Notes: generated from the letters alone by a model not told the origin. A DNA stretch of 64,000 bases from Charina bottae (GCA_023362775.1 JALMGJ010000005.1:83834921-83898920); one strand, 5' to 3'. Numbered from the stretch's first letter, positions 25,801 through 37,516 are shown. A program made the numbers and translations.

Positions 25801-28271
25801 GTCCAGAGGTCAGAATAAAACATTTTCCCCATCTTTCTGTGCATCCATAGTGTTTGCATGAGTATACGTGGCACACCAAATATTTAATCAGTTATACTCT
25901 CTATCTTTGTTGTTGGAAGCTAGCTGGCTGGCGCTTTGTTTAGACTGATCAAGAAGGAATGCATATATATTAGTACTTTAAGATGAGCAAGAGAACGCCA
26001 CAGAATTCTCTGTATGTATGTATGTATGTATGTATGTTTATTTATTTAAATATATATATATATATATTTCAAATTTCGTCACCGCCCATCTCGCACAAAG
26101 CGACACTCAATATAAGTCAACTGGCTAGAAACCAGAAGATTGAGAGTTCTAGTTCCGCCTTAGGCATGAAAGCCGGCTGGGTGACCTTGGGCCAGTCCCT
26201 CTCTCTCAGCCCAACTCACCTCACAGGGTTGTTGTTGTGGGGAAAAGAGGAGGAGGAAGGAGTATGAGATGTTTGCTGCCTTGAGTTATTTATAAAATAA
26301 TAAAGGCGGGGTATAAAATAAATAATAATAAATAATAATAAATGTTATATGTAATGTTCCTCTAATACTGTCTGCAATATTTAACACAAAATGGGTGGAA
26401 TACATTATGAAAATTTGGTGTACTGTCCACACTAAACCATTATCCTTATTATGCCTTTTGGATATCTTTAAATGTAGTTAAAACAAGAGTTCTCAAGCTA
26501 TGCAATACCATGACCACCTAAAACAGAGCTTTCCAAACTGTGTGTCGCCACACCACCCGGAAGCGGCGGCGCGCGTGCGCAGCGGCAGCGGCGCGGGAGG
26601 CTGCCGCCGCCACCATGCACGCGCGCACCGCCGCACGCCCCCCTGCGCTGCCGCCGTGCGCGCGCCGCCGCCGCCGCTGGTGTGTCGCCAGCGGCGGCAC
26701 TTTGGAAAGCCTTGACGTGAAAGAATAAAATGAATTTGTGCAACCCCCAACCCAAGAATAAAAATAATGATTCATTGGGGTGAGTATTAGGCAAGAAAAA
26801 ATATACCACTTTTAATAATTACATAAACCGGCTGGGTGACCTTGGGCCAGTCCCCCTCTCTCAGCCCAACTCACCTCACAAGGTGGTTGTTGTGGGAAAA
26901 AGAGGAGGAGGAAGGAGTATTAGGTATGTTCGCCACCTTGAGTTATTTATAAAAATAATAAAGGCGAGATAAAAATTAAATAAATAAATAGAAAAATTAA
27001 GCTATGTTTCATATAAAATAATTATAGAACTTTACAGGCTTGTAACATGAAATTGTTTAATTGATAATAAGCATAAACCCCCAATAAAATTTAAAACCAC
27101 AATTTTAATGGAAAGGATGACTTTGTTTATTTTTGCATAATTACTGAAAGGTGGATTTTCATTTTGAAGACAGCTTGTCTCATTCAGTAACCTCAGGAAA
27201 GCAAAGGGGAGGGGTATTTCCTTGGCTTAAATCTGCTTCTTTTAAAATGTTGCAGTTTATTATTATTATTATTATTTATTAAATTTATATTACCGCCCAT
27301 CTCCCCTATCGGGGACCCTGTGCGGTTCACAATAAAACATAGTTAAAACATAAATATAAAAATAAAGTTACAATATAATAAATAATATAAAATCCAAGTA
27401 TAAAAGATGTTTAAAATGGTAATACTGGGAGGCTTCATGGGACCAGCAGACACTGGCAGGTGACAAGATGCATACTACTATAGAGGCAATACAGTATAAC
27501 AATAAATGGGTAGGATGAAATAAATTACTATATAATTATCATACTTAGTATTTCTGATCTTTACAGTATACAGATATGGTTAGGATCATGCCTATGTATT
27601 TATTTATTTATTTATTTTTATCCCGCCTTTATTATTTTTACAAATAACTCAAGGCGGCGAACATACCTAATACTCCTCCCTCCTCCTATTTTCCCCACAA
27701 TAACCACCCTGTGAGGTGAGTTGGGCTGAGAGAGAGTGACTGGCCCAAGGTCACCCAGTTGGCTTTCGTGCCTAAGGCAGAACTAGAATAATAGCTTATT
27801 GATCATCATTTCTAGGTTACTTGGCCCAAATATATTACCATATAATACCATATATTACCATGTTTAAAGTTGTTTCCAGAAGATTTTCCTTTCAACAAAG
27901 CTATTAATTTCTGCAGCAAATATATGGTCTAGCTTTAGAAGGAAATATTTTGTGGAGTCCCAGATTAATACCGTTGTGTTGCCCAAAATACTGTCAAGTG
28001 AGTAACATCCTACTTCATTTTTATCTATTATTTAGTTGCAAAATATGCTTTACTCTGACCATATACTCATTCTCTGTGACAAAAAAGGTTTAAAGAATAT
28101 TCTTTTTGTTCTATATTTTTCAGCTGGAAAGAGATGTGGCTTCAAGATTACTGGCAGAGTCTTGATCAAGGGGAAGCTCTCACAGCTATGATTCATCACA
28201 ATGAATCTCATCAAGGGAAATTTTGGGATTATATGCACAAAATCTTCATGAAAAGAACTCCACATAACTGA
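22104..28271 (+). CDS. FUT11: FUT11 (POFUT4), GT10-family fucosyltransferase
   Basis: Exons 22104-22829, 24258-24883 and 28124-28271 join in frame (726+626+148 nt) to a 499-residue protein ending in TGA; the human protein is about 492. The start is the first ATG of the CpG island (GCGGCCATGG, strong Kozak) and gives a hydrophobic N-terminal signal-anchor ([17 protein letters not shown]), as in type II glycosyltransferases. Exon 1 contains the acceptor-side domain ([29 protein letters not shown]). Exon 2 carries the GDP-fucose-binding GT10 motif around [20 protein letters not shown] and [20 protein letters not shown]10 and FUT11 have been reported to be ER protein O-fucosyltransferases acting on EMI domains, which is literature knowledge and not visible here. 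Both introns are GT-AG. The position between SEC24C and CHCHD1 supports the orthology. Confidence 0.97.
23268..23345 (+). repeat. BovB LINE 3' terminus
   Basis: GGAAGGCCTGGCGTGCTATGG is followed by CACGAAGAGTCGGACACGAC and ends in TGAATAACAACAAA. This is the characteristic BovB (RTE) 3' end. It is 5'-truncated and lies in FUT11 intron 1. Confidence 0.85.
23771..23816. repeat. Simple repeat (GGGA, TA, GATA)
   Basis: GGGAGGGAGGG followed by TG/TA dinucleotides and GATA tetramers, in FUT11 intron 1. Confidence 0.9.
24258..24883 (+). CDS. FUT11: FUT11 exon 2 (catalytic core)
   Basis: The acceptor is ACTCTTCTAG and the donor is GACAG|GTACTT. It encodes [15 protein letters not shown] through [13 protein letters not shown] plus two bases of a Ser codon. 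It includes the conserved GT10 donor-binding region and the CFVCDREN cysteine pair. Confidence 0.97.
25603..25717 (+). mobile_element. SINE-A 3' half
   Basis: It matches the second half of SINE-A (GGAAGCGTCTTCGGAC, GGAGATGAGCACCGGC, GAGTCGGACACGACTGCAC, AACCTTTACC). It is 5'-truncated and lies in FUT11 intron 2. Confidence 0.85.
26012..26068. repeat. (GTAT)n then (AT)n microsatellite
   Basis: Tandem GTAT units lead into ATTT and AT repeats, adjoining a SINE-C and LINE-tail junction. Confidence 0.9.
26105..26340 (+). mobile_element. SINE-C
   Basis: It has a SINE-B-like tRNA body (GAGAGTTCTAGTTCCGCC, GGGTGACCTTGGGCCAG) but a different tail, GGGTTGTTGTTGTGGGG ... AATAATAAAGGCGGGGTAT. The end is AAT repeats. 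Other copies lie at 26829, 27596, 33258 and 53535. Confidence 0.8.
26524..26714 (+). mobile_element. hAT miniature element
   Basis: The tips are CAGAGCTTTCCAAACTG and CTTTGGAAAGCCTTG, with a CpG-rich core. The flanks ACCTAAAA (26516-26523) and ACGTGAAA (26715-26722) match at 6 of 8 bases, so this is an older insertion. It lies in FUT11 intron 2. Confidence 0.85.
26829..26995 (+). mobile_element. SINE-C, 5'-truncated
   Basis: It starts in the middle of the tRNA-related body (CCGGCTGGGTGACCTTGGGC) and carries the full tail with AATAATAAAGGCGAGAT and AAAT repeats. Confidence 0.8.
27255..27460 (-). repeat. L2-like LINE 3' end
   Basis: The reverse complement of the tail seen at 93-652: TTATT repeats, then ATTACCGCCCATCTCCCC and a TGCGGTTCAC block, ending near CTTCATGGGACCAGC. 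Confidence 0.75.
27596..27790 (-). mobile_element. SINE-C, reverse orientation
   Basis: TATTT repeats, ATCCCGCCTTTATTATTTTT, CAAGGCGGCGAACATACC, then GACTGGCCCAAGGTCACCC and GTGCCTAAGGCAGAACTAG. It lies in FUT11 intron 2. Confidence 0.8.
28124..28271 (+). CDS. FUT11: FUT11 exon 3
   Basis: The acceptor is CTATATTTTTCAG. It encodes (S)[17 protein letters not shown] through IFMKRTPHN and ends in TGA at 28269-28271. The C-terminus is conserved with other FUT11 proteins as I recall them. Confidence 0.96.
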
Positions 28272-28511
28272 CCAATTAGGATTCTTTCAAGTTATATGAA
28301 CAATGGGCACTCTTACCAGAACCAAACTTGCCTTACATGAAAACTGAATGCAGGCAGATGCTACACGTACCTATCAGGAATTAGACAGTAACATTTTTGC
28401 TGAAATATTTTAATTGATTAGAATTAAATCTAATCGGTTATTTTTTATAAAATATTTTTGTTAAAAAGTGACTATTTCTGCAATTCATTGTATAGCCTTT
28501 TTAATTCTGTA

Positions 28512-28517
28512 AATAAA
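28512..28517 (+). promoter_or_regulatory. FUT11: FUT11 poly(A) signal AATAAA
   Basis: A canonical hexamer about 240 bp after the stop, in CTGTAAATAAAAGTCCC. The 3' UTR would be 28272 to about 28535. Confidence 0.75.
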
Positions 28518-28555
28518 AGTCCCTTTGTATGTACTGAGAATTGAAAGTAATTCAA

Positions 28556-28766
28556 TACAGCCAATGCAATGTAGTGGTTACGGTGATGATCCAGGGCCAG
28601 GGAGAATTAGGATCAAGTCCACCCTTAATTGTGGAAACTGGTCCTGTCTCTCAGCCCAAACTACCTCGCAGGGCTGCTGTTGGGATAAAAATGAAGGCAG
28701 ATCCCCTGTAAGCTGCTTTGGGCTCCTGGAGGAAAGGTGGGATATAAATCAAATAAATAAATCTGT
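28556..28766 (+). mobile_element. SINE-D, tRNA/MIR-like SINE
   Basis: It contains CAATGTAGTGGTTACGGTG, TCTCAGCCCAAACTACCTCGC and the tail GGAGGAAAGGTGGGATATAAAT plus AAAT repeats. It starts about 20 bp past the likely FUT11 cleavage site. A second copy lies at 57785. Confidence 0.75.
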
Positions 28767-29526
28767 TAATATTTTCTACCAAAGTATTTAAATATGATCT
28801 TCATTCTGAGCCCAATTACTTAAGATTAGAAATAAGTTCAATTTTTTTCTGCCTCCAAATGATTCAATGAAATGTATATGGCTAAAATGGGGACCCTGAG
28901 AGAAACCTACCTCATGATCATGCAGATAACAAGCTTTTTTCCCTTTTAACTTGAAGTGCTGCGAACCTAATATTACAAGAGTTCATGTGCTATTCAGGTA
29001 ACCAATATGCTTCATTTCATTGGGCTTATTTACTTAAAGGGCTGTAACAAGACTGGGTCGAAAGGAAAAAAGGGTTTAACAAAAGAGGATGAGGAAGGAG
29101 AGGCAATGAAGAGTAAAAAAAGCCTAGAGTGATTCGGAAATAGGCTGAAACAATGAAGCTGCTCTAATCTGTTGTTGCTTAATTTGGATACAGCTGTAGT
29201 ATTTTTCACTGATTTTAGCTCATAAAACCTGAACTCAGATGTTTTTGGGATGCCCCCACCTGACCATAGCCCTGGTGATACAGGTACCAGTGGTGAAACC
29301 GGTCATGACCAGGACCTGTCTTGTCCACCAGACCCTTATTGCCAGAGGTGCCACCAGATGCAAGATACCTGAGAGAGAACTTAAACAATCTTAAACCACC
29401 CAGAGTCACTGGGACTTGGGCGGCATATAATGTTAATACTATTACTATTATTGGAAGAGCATCAGAATTCATATCCCCTTCATTCACGGATGACCTTCAA
29501 GAAAATTATTCAGTAAGGCCCTTAAA
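28767..29526. other. Intergenic; small LINE-tail relic only
   Basis: Mostly unclassified. About 29370-29455 carries TTAAACCACCCAGAGTCACTG and GGGCGGCATATAA, an L2-type LINE tail remnant on the + strand. Nothing else was recognised. Confidence 0.45.
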
Positions 29527-29857
29527 AAGGTAAAGGTTCCCCCCGCACATTTGTGCAGTCGTCTCCAACTCTAGGGGCCGGTGCTCATCTCCGTTCGTTA
29601 GCCGAAGAGCCAGCGTTGTCCGAAGACACTTCCACGGTCATGTGGCTGCATGACGCGCGCAGAACGCTGTTACCTACCCACCAAAGTGGTACCTATTCAT
29701 CTATTTGCATTTGCATGCTTTCAAATTTCTAGGTTGGCAAGAGCTGGAGCTAGTGCGGGAGCTCACTCCGTCACGCGGGGCTAGGGATTCGAACCTCTGA
29801 ACTTGCGATCTTCCGATCGACAAGCCTGGCGTCTTAGCCGCTGAGCCACCACGCCCC
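29527..29857 (-). mobile_element. SINE-A, reverse orientation, near full length
   Basis: The complete SINE-A pattern is reversed, ending with the complement of the B box (GGGATTCGAACC) and the A box (CCGCTGAGCCACC). It is flanked by imperfect copies of TAAGGCCCTTA and TAAAGCCCTTA. Confidence 0.88.
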
Positions 29858-31066
29858 TAAGTAAGTAAGTAGTAAAGCCCTTAGTCCTGAGAGCAGAGCT
29901 AAAAAGAAATTGCCCACATCCCACCCAGAGATAGGAAGAAATCTTCCAGCTTTCACAACACAGACCCAGTGACACCTCCCAAGCACTACTTCCTTTTCAG
30001 ATGGAAAGCAGTTTGGGTCCTGAGCAGACAGCCACCCAGAGAGCCCCAGTCCAAGCAAGTGGGGAAAAGCGCCAGCTTGACCCCACAGAAGTTTAGGAGG
30101 GCAGCTGCTTGCTGAGAATCTGGCACTGCCGGAAAACCAACTCCACTGACTGGTCAATGCTGTAAAAGTTAAGCTCGGATAGGAAAAAGACAATGGAGAG
30201 GTTCTTCCCCAGATACATGAAAAACACCACAGATGCTACAACCCATCAAACTTTTATTGAACATCAGCACCTGTCAGCCCTTCAAAGTAGACCAGACTAG
30301 GCATTGTCAGGACAAGCACTTGTAATAAACCATCAAAACACAAAAAGTTACTGTATTTCCTAACTGGCATACAGCTGGTACACAGGTAACCAAATAACTG
30401 AGCAAATCAAACACACCAACTCCCTTGGCATAGTGTTCCATTCCTCCAAAAGCAATAGAGTTTCAGCCAATTTTGCCTCCTCCATGGCCCATAAGAGCAT
30501 AGCTGCTGTTTTATGGTTTCCACGGCGGGGGGGGGGGGGTAGGGGTTCAACTGGGACTCAGTTCCAGTTTGGCTTTCTGTGAGAAAATACTTGCAAAGAA
30601 TCCTTTTTCTGATGTTGAGATGTATGCAAATGCAACCCTAACATTGGACACAAGACTGCCTAGAATGGAGGCCAGAGTTGAATAAATTCTATTTGACTGG
30701 CTAAGTTCAATCTTAGCCTCTATGGGGTTATCACAAGGGTATTACAAATCTTTGAGTAGCCGTTAGTGATCGGGAATAATGGAAGGGAAGGGGAAAATGG
30801 GCTAATGAAAGTTTATTGCTTATATTGTTAATGTTTTTAATTTTGATTTAAGCATCTCAATCTTTAGTACCTATATTCTTTATTAACACCCTGAAAAATG
30901 TTGTGGCTATGTTTATAATAAAATTTAAAAACACAGTAACAGTATAGAATTTCAAAACAAGCAGAGCCAAATTACATACAGTAGATCCATCAACTATTTA
31001 GGTAAACTCAGAAGCTTATCCCAGCAAAATATGCTTATTCTTTTACCTAGAATCAATGGGCCTTCT
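29858..31066. other. Intergenic, mostly unclassified
   Basis: A polyG run lies at about 30525-30540. Around 30240-30260 the complement reads GTTCAATAAAAG, so a minus-strand 3' UTR or retrocopy is conceivable, but no coding part was found. The right end (about 30960-31066) probably belongs to the LINE relic continued at 31415. Confidence 0.35.
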
Positions 31067-31411
31067 ATAAAAAGGTAAAGGTTCCCCCCCCCCCCCGCAC
31101 ATTTGTGCAGTCGTGTCCGACTCTAGGGGCCGGTGCTCATCTCCGTTTCTTAGCCGAAGAGCCAGTGCTGTCCGAAGACGCTTCCACGGTCATGTGGCCG
31201 GCATGACGCACGCGGAACGCTGTTACCTACCCACCGAAGTGGTACCTATTGATCTACTTGCATTTGCATGCTTTCGAATTGCTAGGTTGGCAAGAGCTGG
31301 GGCGAGTGCGGGAGCTCACTCCGTCACGTGGGGCTAGGGATTCAAACCTCCAAACTTGCATCTTCCGATCGACAAGCCTGGCGTCTTACCCGCTGAGCCA
31401 CCAAGCCCCTT
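31067..31411 (-). mobile_element. SINE-A, reverse, with 11-bp target duplication
   Basis: Full-length SINE-A flanked by ATGGGCCTTCT at 31056-31066 and 31412-31422. An oligo-C expansion lies near its 3' end (31086-31097). It is inserted in a LINE relic. Confidence 0.92.
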
Positions 31412-31414
31412 ATG

Positions 31415-31640
31415 GGCCTTCTCTAGAGTTCACATTAATGCTCTCCCCTTGGCAATCTTGGAGGGCAAAGTCAGGAAAACTTCATTATCTCAAAAATTAT
31501 GCTTATGCGGTTCAGGCAAAAGTCAATCTGTGGAACATGTTTTCTTTGCTGTGCATTTTATTCCAATCTGAGACAAAGGCTATTTCAGGCTATTTTTTAA
31601 AATTTGCCCAATCAAACGGAGGAATTTTACAGAAGTTACT
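31415..31640 (+). pseudogene. LINE ORF2 C-terminal relic
   Basis: The forward strand has KLCLCGSGKSQSVEHVFF, which resembles the C-terminal CX2C...H...C zinc-knuckle of some LINE ORF2 proteins (compare 61830-62520 on the other strand). The frame is short and broken. Confidence 0.4.
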
Positions 31641-31992
31641 TTATAACAGACAAAGATCCCAAAGTTAGTTATCCAGTTGCCAAATCCTGCTACCTAAAAT
31701 CATGGGGATACCATCAGAAAGTCACCATTATGGGACAAGATGACTGATCTGGATAGACAGCTCTTTGGTTATATACATTAACAGGATAAAATATTCTTCT
31801 TTGTCTGTGGTTTCAGTAGTAGCCTCGTGAAAACCTTTCGGATCTTTCTGAGTGCTTTGATTTACATGTATCCTTAATAAAACCTTATTCTGCATTTCAA
31901 TGAAGTGCATTGAGAAGTGTTTATTGGGGCATTGAAGTCAGGGGTCATTATAGAAAGATCCGATTTTACTGAGTGAGAAGCACACTCTAGAG

Positions 31993-32325
31993 GTAAAGGT
32001 AAAGGTTCCCCCCGCACATTTGTGCAGTCGTGTCCGACTCTAGGGGCCGGTGCTCATCTCCGTTTCTTAGCCGAAGAGCCAGTGCTGTCCGAAGACGCTT
32101 CCACGGTCATGTGGCCGGCATGATGCACGCGGAACGCTGTTACCTACCCACCGAAGTGGTACCTATTAATCTACTTGCATTTGCATGCTTTCGAATTGCT
32201 AGGTTGGCGAGAGCTGGAGCTAGTGCGGGAGCTCACTCCACACGCAGGGCTAGGGATTCGAACCTCCGAACTTGCGATCTTCCGATCGACAAGCCTGGCG
32301 TCTTACCCACTGAGCCACCACGCCC
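31993..32325 (-). mobile_element. SINE-A, reverse, with perfect 12-bp target duplication
   Basis: Full-length copy flanked by CACACTCTAGAG at 31981-31992 and 32326-32337. It is very similar to the copy at 31067, and the perfect flanks suggest a recent insertion. Confidence 0.93.
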
Positions 32326-32337
32326 CACACTCTAGAG

Positions 32338-33257
32338 ACCACTCGGCTTATTTCTGTCTCACAAGCCAGAGCAGGGTAAGTGGGTCTTACTCTGCACCAT
32401 TAGCTACTAAAGTGATACGTGATATGGCATGCAGGACTAGCAGAAAAGAAATCGGAGGAGCCGCCACATCAGCCACTAGGAGCAGGGGATGGACATTCGC
32501 AAGGTAGCTACTAGGCCTGCTCTCACACTTATCATTAATCACACTCATTCCAATCTTACACAATACTGAACCATCAGTCCAGTTGCCAAGAATGTCAGCT
32601 GGATTTGCTATAAATTGTCTTTCTTGTCACCAGGCCAACCCAATGAAAAACAGAACATTCTGTATCAAAGAAGAAAAGTGGCCTGTGGTTTGAGCACTGT
32701 TATGGTATAAAGTTTCTAATTTTTGTAGTTAGTATAATAAAAAACCCTATTTACAAAGACCAACATAGCTGAAATCAATTCCCGTTACTAAACTGGGATT
32801 TCTTCTTGGTAATAGAAAGGATGTTGTTCTTGGCCCATCTTTTCTCCAGAAAAGGGATTTATGTAGAGCTCAGCAGTGCTTCAGATCCAAAAGGAAAGAG
32901 AGTTTTGGAGCATTCATGGGCACTCATGGAGTTCCCTGGTGTAGAGGAGATGGGCGGTGATACAAATTTAAATAATAAATAAATAAATCTGTTGGCAGCC
33001 TCTGAAACAAGCTGTGCTTTTTCACAAGATTGCAGGGCTGCCCTCCCCAGATGCAGTGCAATCCTGGGGAAAGACATGTTCAGTTTAAGGAGTTCTTGAC
33101 AGACACTGCATGCATCTCCACATATGTTCAAAAGCCCCTTTTCCCTAGAGTTTACCCTATAAACCCATCATCCAGGGACCAGATGGAGGTTTCACAGTAA
33201 CTCCAACTACCATTCTCCTCCAGGAACGGTAGTTGTACCTGGAAGTGATAAAAGATA
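32338..33257. other. Intergenic; short L2-like tail only
   Basis: About 32925-32990 has GTTCCCTGGTGTAGAGGAGA, TGGGCGGTGATACAAATTTA and AAT repeats, an L2-like 3' tail on the + strand. Nothing else was recognised. Confidence 0.5.
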
Positions 33258-33640
33258 TTTTTTTTAGATTTTTTATCCCTTTATTATTTTTATAAATAAC
33301 TCAAGGCGGTGAACATACCTAATACTCCTTCCTCCTCCTATTTCCCCCACAACCACCACCCTGTGAGGTGAGTTGGGCTGAGAGAGAGCGACTGGCCCAA
33401 GGTCACCCAGCTGGCTTTCGTGCCTAAGGCGGAACTAGAACTCTCAGTCTCCTGGTTTGCTATTGGCTCCTTCCTAGGGCTGAGAGAGAGGGACTGGCCC
33501 AAGGTCACCCAATTGGCTTTCATGCCTAAGGTGGGACTAGAACTCTCAGTCTCCTGGTTTGCTATTGGCTCCTTCCTAGGGCTGAGAGAGAGCGACTGGC
33601 CCAAGGTCACCCAGCCGGCTTCCGTGCCTATTTTCCTATT
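33258..33640 (-). mobile_element. SINE-C with tandemly multiplied 102-bp tRNA-related unit
   Basis: A normal reversed SINE-C tail (33258-33412) is followed by GGCTTTCGTGCCTAAGGCGG ... GGTCACCCA units that recur with starts at 33413, 33515 and 33617. The period is exactly 102 bp. Each unit repeats AACTCTCAGTCTCCTGG, TATTGGCTCCTTCCTAGGG and GACTGGCCCAAGGTCACCC. Confidence 0.85.
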
Positions 33641-34599
33641 TAATTCCTATTTTCATTCATTTCAAGTAACATGGCATCAAGTAAAATCGAAGACAGCCTC
33701 TTTTTCCTTCAACTGCGATGTAGACAGCATCAGCCATCTGCATGGACAGTGCTTACAGAAGGGTTCTTTTTCTTGAAGAGAGCACAGGCTCTGTTGACTG
33801 TTTCAGAGTGTCAAGCGTTTATATGGCCACTGGCAGAGAGCATGGGGATTTCCTGAAGTTGTCTGAGGTAGAGATGCTTTCCTTTATTCCTTATCTTGCA
33901 GCACCATTTAAAGCGAACTCATCATTTACCTAACTTTGAAGACTACCAATTAGGAGTACAGGTCCATGTTATACAAAAACAGCCTGCCTTGATGTTTCTT
34001 TGAGCTCCACCGCAGACAGTCCAGAACATTCGCCTTGGGAGAGGGATCCTTCTACTGCTTGTCTGAGCTGAAGGAACATAAGCTCTCGTACGTTTTGTGA
34101 TCCCTGTCTCGAATCCCTCTAAAATCTCTCACTGTGCAAGTTAGGAGTACACCATCCCACAGTGGAAGGAGAAAACACAGCTCTACCCCTGACTCTGCCA
34201 AGAAACCAACTCTGAAAGTCTCAGCTGCCCCCAGCAGGAGCCGTTCCATCTGGCTACTTGGATGACTTAAAACATGCAGGATTGTGACTGTCTTTTCTGA
34301 AAACTAAACTAATGAAAAATGAAGTAAAAACATTTAAGTAAGTACGTGGTCTAGATATTTTTCATAGCAGCACACCAAGTCCATCCCTGGGGAGGGAGCG
34401 CTGCATGGAAGTTTCTGCTTTTAATGGGGAAAATAGCAGTTTCCTGTATGAACATCATCCATGATGCCTCACAATCTCCCTACTCCTATTTTTCTTAAAT
34501 AATATTTTCCCCCAAATGCTAGCCATGTGTGTTGCAGAAATTTCTAACAATGCTTGTTGGTCCCACATACTACTTCAGAAAAAAAAATCATTTGCAGCT
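33641..34599. other. Intergenic, nothing recognised
   Basis: Moderate-complexity sequence with short open frames on both strands, none of them with splice signals or family resemblance that I can support. Confidence 0.35.
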
Positions 34600-34965
34600 C
34601 AACAAGCTTAAAGAGGTGGCAGCTAAGGGGAGACATGATAGCAGTCTTCTGATACATGAAGGGGCGTCACAGGGAAGAGCGAGTAAATCTATTCTCCCTA
34701 GCACTAAGGGTAAGACAAGAACCAACGGGTGGAAGCTTTACAGTGAGAGATCTAAACTTGAACTATGGAGGAATTTCCTGACCCTGAGAGCTATTAAGCA
34801 GTGGAGCAGACTGCCTCCTGAACTCGTGAGTGCTCCATCACCAGAAGCTTTCAAGAAAAGACTGGGCAGCTATTTGTCTGGGATGGTATGAGGATTCCTG
34901 CACTGGGCAAGGGGTTGGACTAGAAAACCTCCAAGGTCCCTTCCAACCCTATGATTCTATGATTT
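34600..34965 (+). repeat. CR1 LINE 3' end
   Basis: The ORF2 C-terminal remnant (RAIKQWSRLPPELVSAPSPE, FKKRLGSYL) is followed by the CR1 3' UTR end GGTCCCTTCCAACCCTATG and the ATTCTATGAT terminal repeat. It is 5'-truncated. Confidence 0.88.
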
Positions 34966-35094
34966 GGTTTTGAAACATTTCACTGCCCAGAAAAAAGAAA
35001 AGGATAACCCAAGGACAGTGGGAAACCTCCTGGAAGAATAACGAGGGCGATAGGTAGAGAAAGGGAATTAACTTTTTTATGTGGGTTTCTTTTT

Positions 35095-35318
35095 AATCCA
35101 TTCAATCGTGTCCAACTCTCGGAGACTACCTGGACAAGTCCCTGCGGTTTTCTTGGCAAGGTTTTTCGAAAGTGGTTGCCCTTGCCGCCTTCCTAGGGCT
35201 GAGAGACAGGGACTGGCCAGGGTCACCCAGCTGGCTTCGTGCCTAAGGCCGGACTAAAACTCACGGTCTCCCAGTTTCTAGCCTGAGGCCTTAACCACTA
35301 CACCAAGCTGGCTCTCGT
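35095..35318 (-). mobile_element. SINE-B, reverse, near full length
   Basis: It starts with the BovB-like end TTCAATCGTGTCCAACTCTC and runs to CACTACACCAAGCTGGCTCTC, the complement of the tRNA-like head. Confidence 0.85.
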
Positions 35319-36408
35319 TTTATGTGTAGAGTGCAGCTTTTTGAGAACTATGACTAATTTTTGCTAAAACTTGGGTATGTAATATCCAGAGCTTAATGTT
35401 CACATCATCAAAGCACACTGCCTGGCTCCCTCCTCCTCCTGATTTAATTTTTTTTCCCAACATGAATGACTGCCCACCCATATCTTTTTAATGTATAGGC
35501 TTGTTCTCCATATGAAAAGCAATTATTTTAAGTCTTGAGCATCCTTCACCAGTAATAACTGAATCTAATAGGATTCAAGTAGAATTAGAAGAGGAAGATT
35601 TTCTGGTGCTGTTCAAAAAGCACCATATATAATTTGTCAGACATAAAGCTAATGCGCATGCTGAGCCAAGATGGTCCACACGCTGCACAGGAAATGCCTG
35701 AGCCAGACACTATGTCATACCTGGCACTGGGAGGCATAAGGAGCCTGCAGATACAATGCTGAACAGGGGAGGAGTGACGGGACTGCAAATATTGTTTCTG
35801 GCTGCATTAGACGTGCTTAACGATTATTCTGGATTTTGTAATTGTTGGAGGCATGCTGAGCCCTTCAAAGGTGGTGTTGGATCAATCCTGATCCAACATC
35901 TCAGCTGAACATTATTTCTGCCAATGACGAGTTAGTCAACAAGAGGTTTCTGGTATCCAGAAAGAATAGTGAGACCAATCTGATGAATGGCATGAAAGCA
36001 CAGTTTGTTATGTAACGTTTTCATGGGAATATTCAGTATGGCTGGATGGAAAGACAGACAGACGTTGAAGTTAAAGTAGTTCAAAGGTACCTTCATGGGA
36101 AGCAATTATTCGTGATTGGCAAAAGCATACATTAACAGATTTAAAAAGAAAGAGGTCAGACATTAAAATGTATCTACAGTGAGAAACTGACTTTATTCAT
36201 ATGCATTAAATTTGCAAGTTCCAAAGAAGATTCCTATAATCTTAAAATCTTCATTACAAAGAGCCATTTAACAGACATGGCTTCAGAAGACGTAGCTATT
36301 AAAGGAAAGGAGAAATTTTCAAAGACTGATTTCAGCATCTGTAACTCCCCTCCCCCATTGCAACTGCTACATGGTTCCTAAGAAATAAACGTTAATGCTC
36401 TTAAGCAA
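35319..36408. other. Intergenic, nothing recognised
   Basis: No feature I can support. A short LINE-like or SINE-like origin cannot be excluded. Confidence 0.35.

Positions 36409-36487
<79 letters not shown>
36409..36487. repeat. (TATC)n microsatellite
   Basis: About 19 tetramer units with one interruption (TATATC). It adjoins an L2-like tail. Confidence 0.95.
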
Positions 36488-36489
36488 AT

Positions 36490-36660
36490 CTATCATCCAT
36501 CAAATTTTTATCACCGCCCATCTCCCTCCACAGGATACACAGTACAACTATACTTTGTACATTACAGAAAGGGAAATGCATTAGCTAAGAAGATCACATC
36601 AAATTTGTTTCCAGGCCATCCTCTCGAGTCTCTATGACAGGATGGAGCAGGAATAAATCC
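36490..36660 (-). repeat. L2-like LINE 3' tail (short)
   Basis: ATCAAATTTTTATCACCGCC and CATCTCCCTCCACAGG are the complement of the L2-like tail. The microsatellite next to it probably grew from its terminal repeat. Confidence 0.6.
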
Positions 36661-37516
36661 ATCAATAAACAAACTGAGTTATTGGGTCAATATGTATATT
36701 TCAATAAGAAGAGCCAGTATTTTGACCAGGACCTCACTGAGTAATGTAACCATATTTAGAAAATTTGTATTGAAGGATGCAAGAATAAAGCTATCTATTT
36801 ATTGCTAAACGTGCCTAAGAATTTAACTGTATACCCAACGTCATAGCTAAAGTGGTCGGTCACCATCTTTATGGGTTATGTTATTTGTGCCTCAGTTGTC
36901 TCAATGGTGCTCAAGCAGCTGAAAACACAGGTATAATATTCTGCATGTTACAACTCTTCAAGTAAGTTTTAGCAGCTCTTTATATGAAACCACTAAGCTA
37001 TGAATAACTGGTCTCTGGAAGAGACATGATTGTGTTGAAAAGCTGCATCAATTAATGCCAGCCCTTCTCTTCAAAGATCAGAACTCTTACCAGTGTAAAA
37101 TCACACAAAGACATAGTCTCATTTAACTGGAAGATACCTCTTCTGATCAATGGTTTGGTAAGAAGAAGGCTTTAAATGTACACCCAGTAACCTCCACTAA
37201 TCGGGCACAGGATAACAGAGCATGGCTGAATCCTACACATCTTTATGCAGGACTAAATTGCACTGACCTCATTGGTGCGGAGTTCAAGAAAGTCTAACCA
37301 CATCTTTCACTGAACAAGCCAAAGATGGTTCTTCCATTCAGTAAGGCTGCAATCCTAAAATAATGTTGCTATGATGCTGGAAGCTATGCCACCGGTAGCT
37401 ACACTACCAAAAGGGTCACCTATGGTGGACAGGTTCCAGCAGAGCTTCCAGACAAAGAACAGACTAGGGAGCAAGGCCTGGCAATCTACTCCCGAAAACG
37501 TGCCAATGAAAACCCT

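Noticed and set aside
26498..26809. Overlapping open frames in both strands at the FUT11 intronic MITE
   Set aside because: Same cause: a CpG-rich MITE core with no conserved protein.
30001..30096. A possible terminal exon (acceptor CCTTTTCAG, then 31 codons and TAG)
   Set aside because: No upstream exon, no family match and no nearby poly(A) signal support it. A chance acceptor followed by a 31-codon frame is common.
36409..36487. A CRISPR-like or tandem regulatory array
   Set aside because: It is a simple TATC tetranucleotide microsatellite without spacers, in a vertebrate genome.
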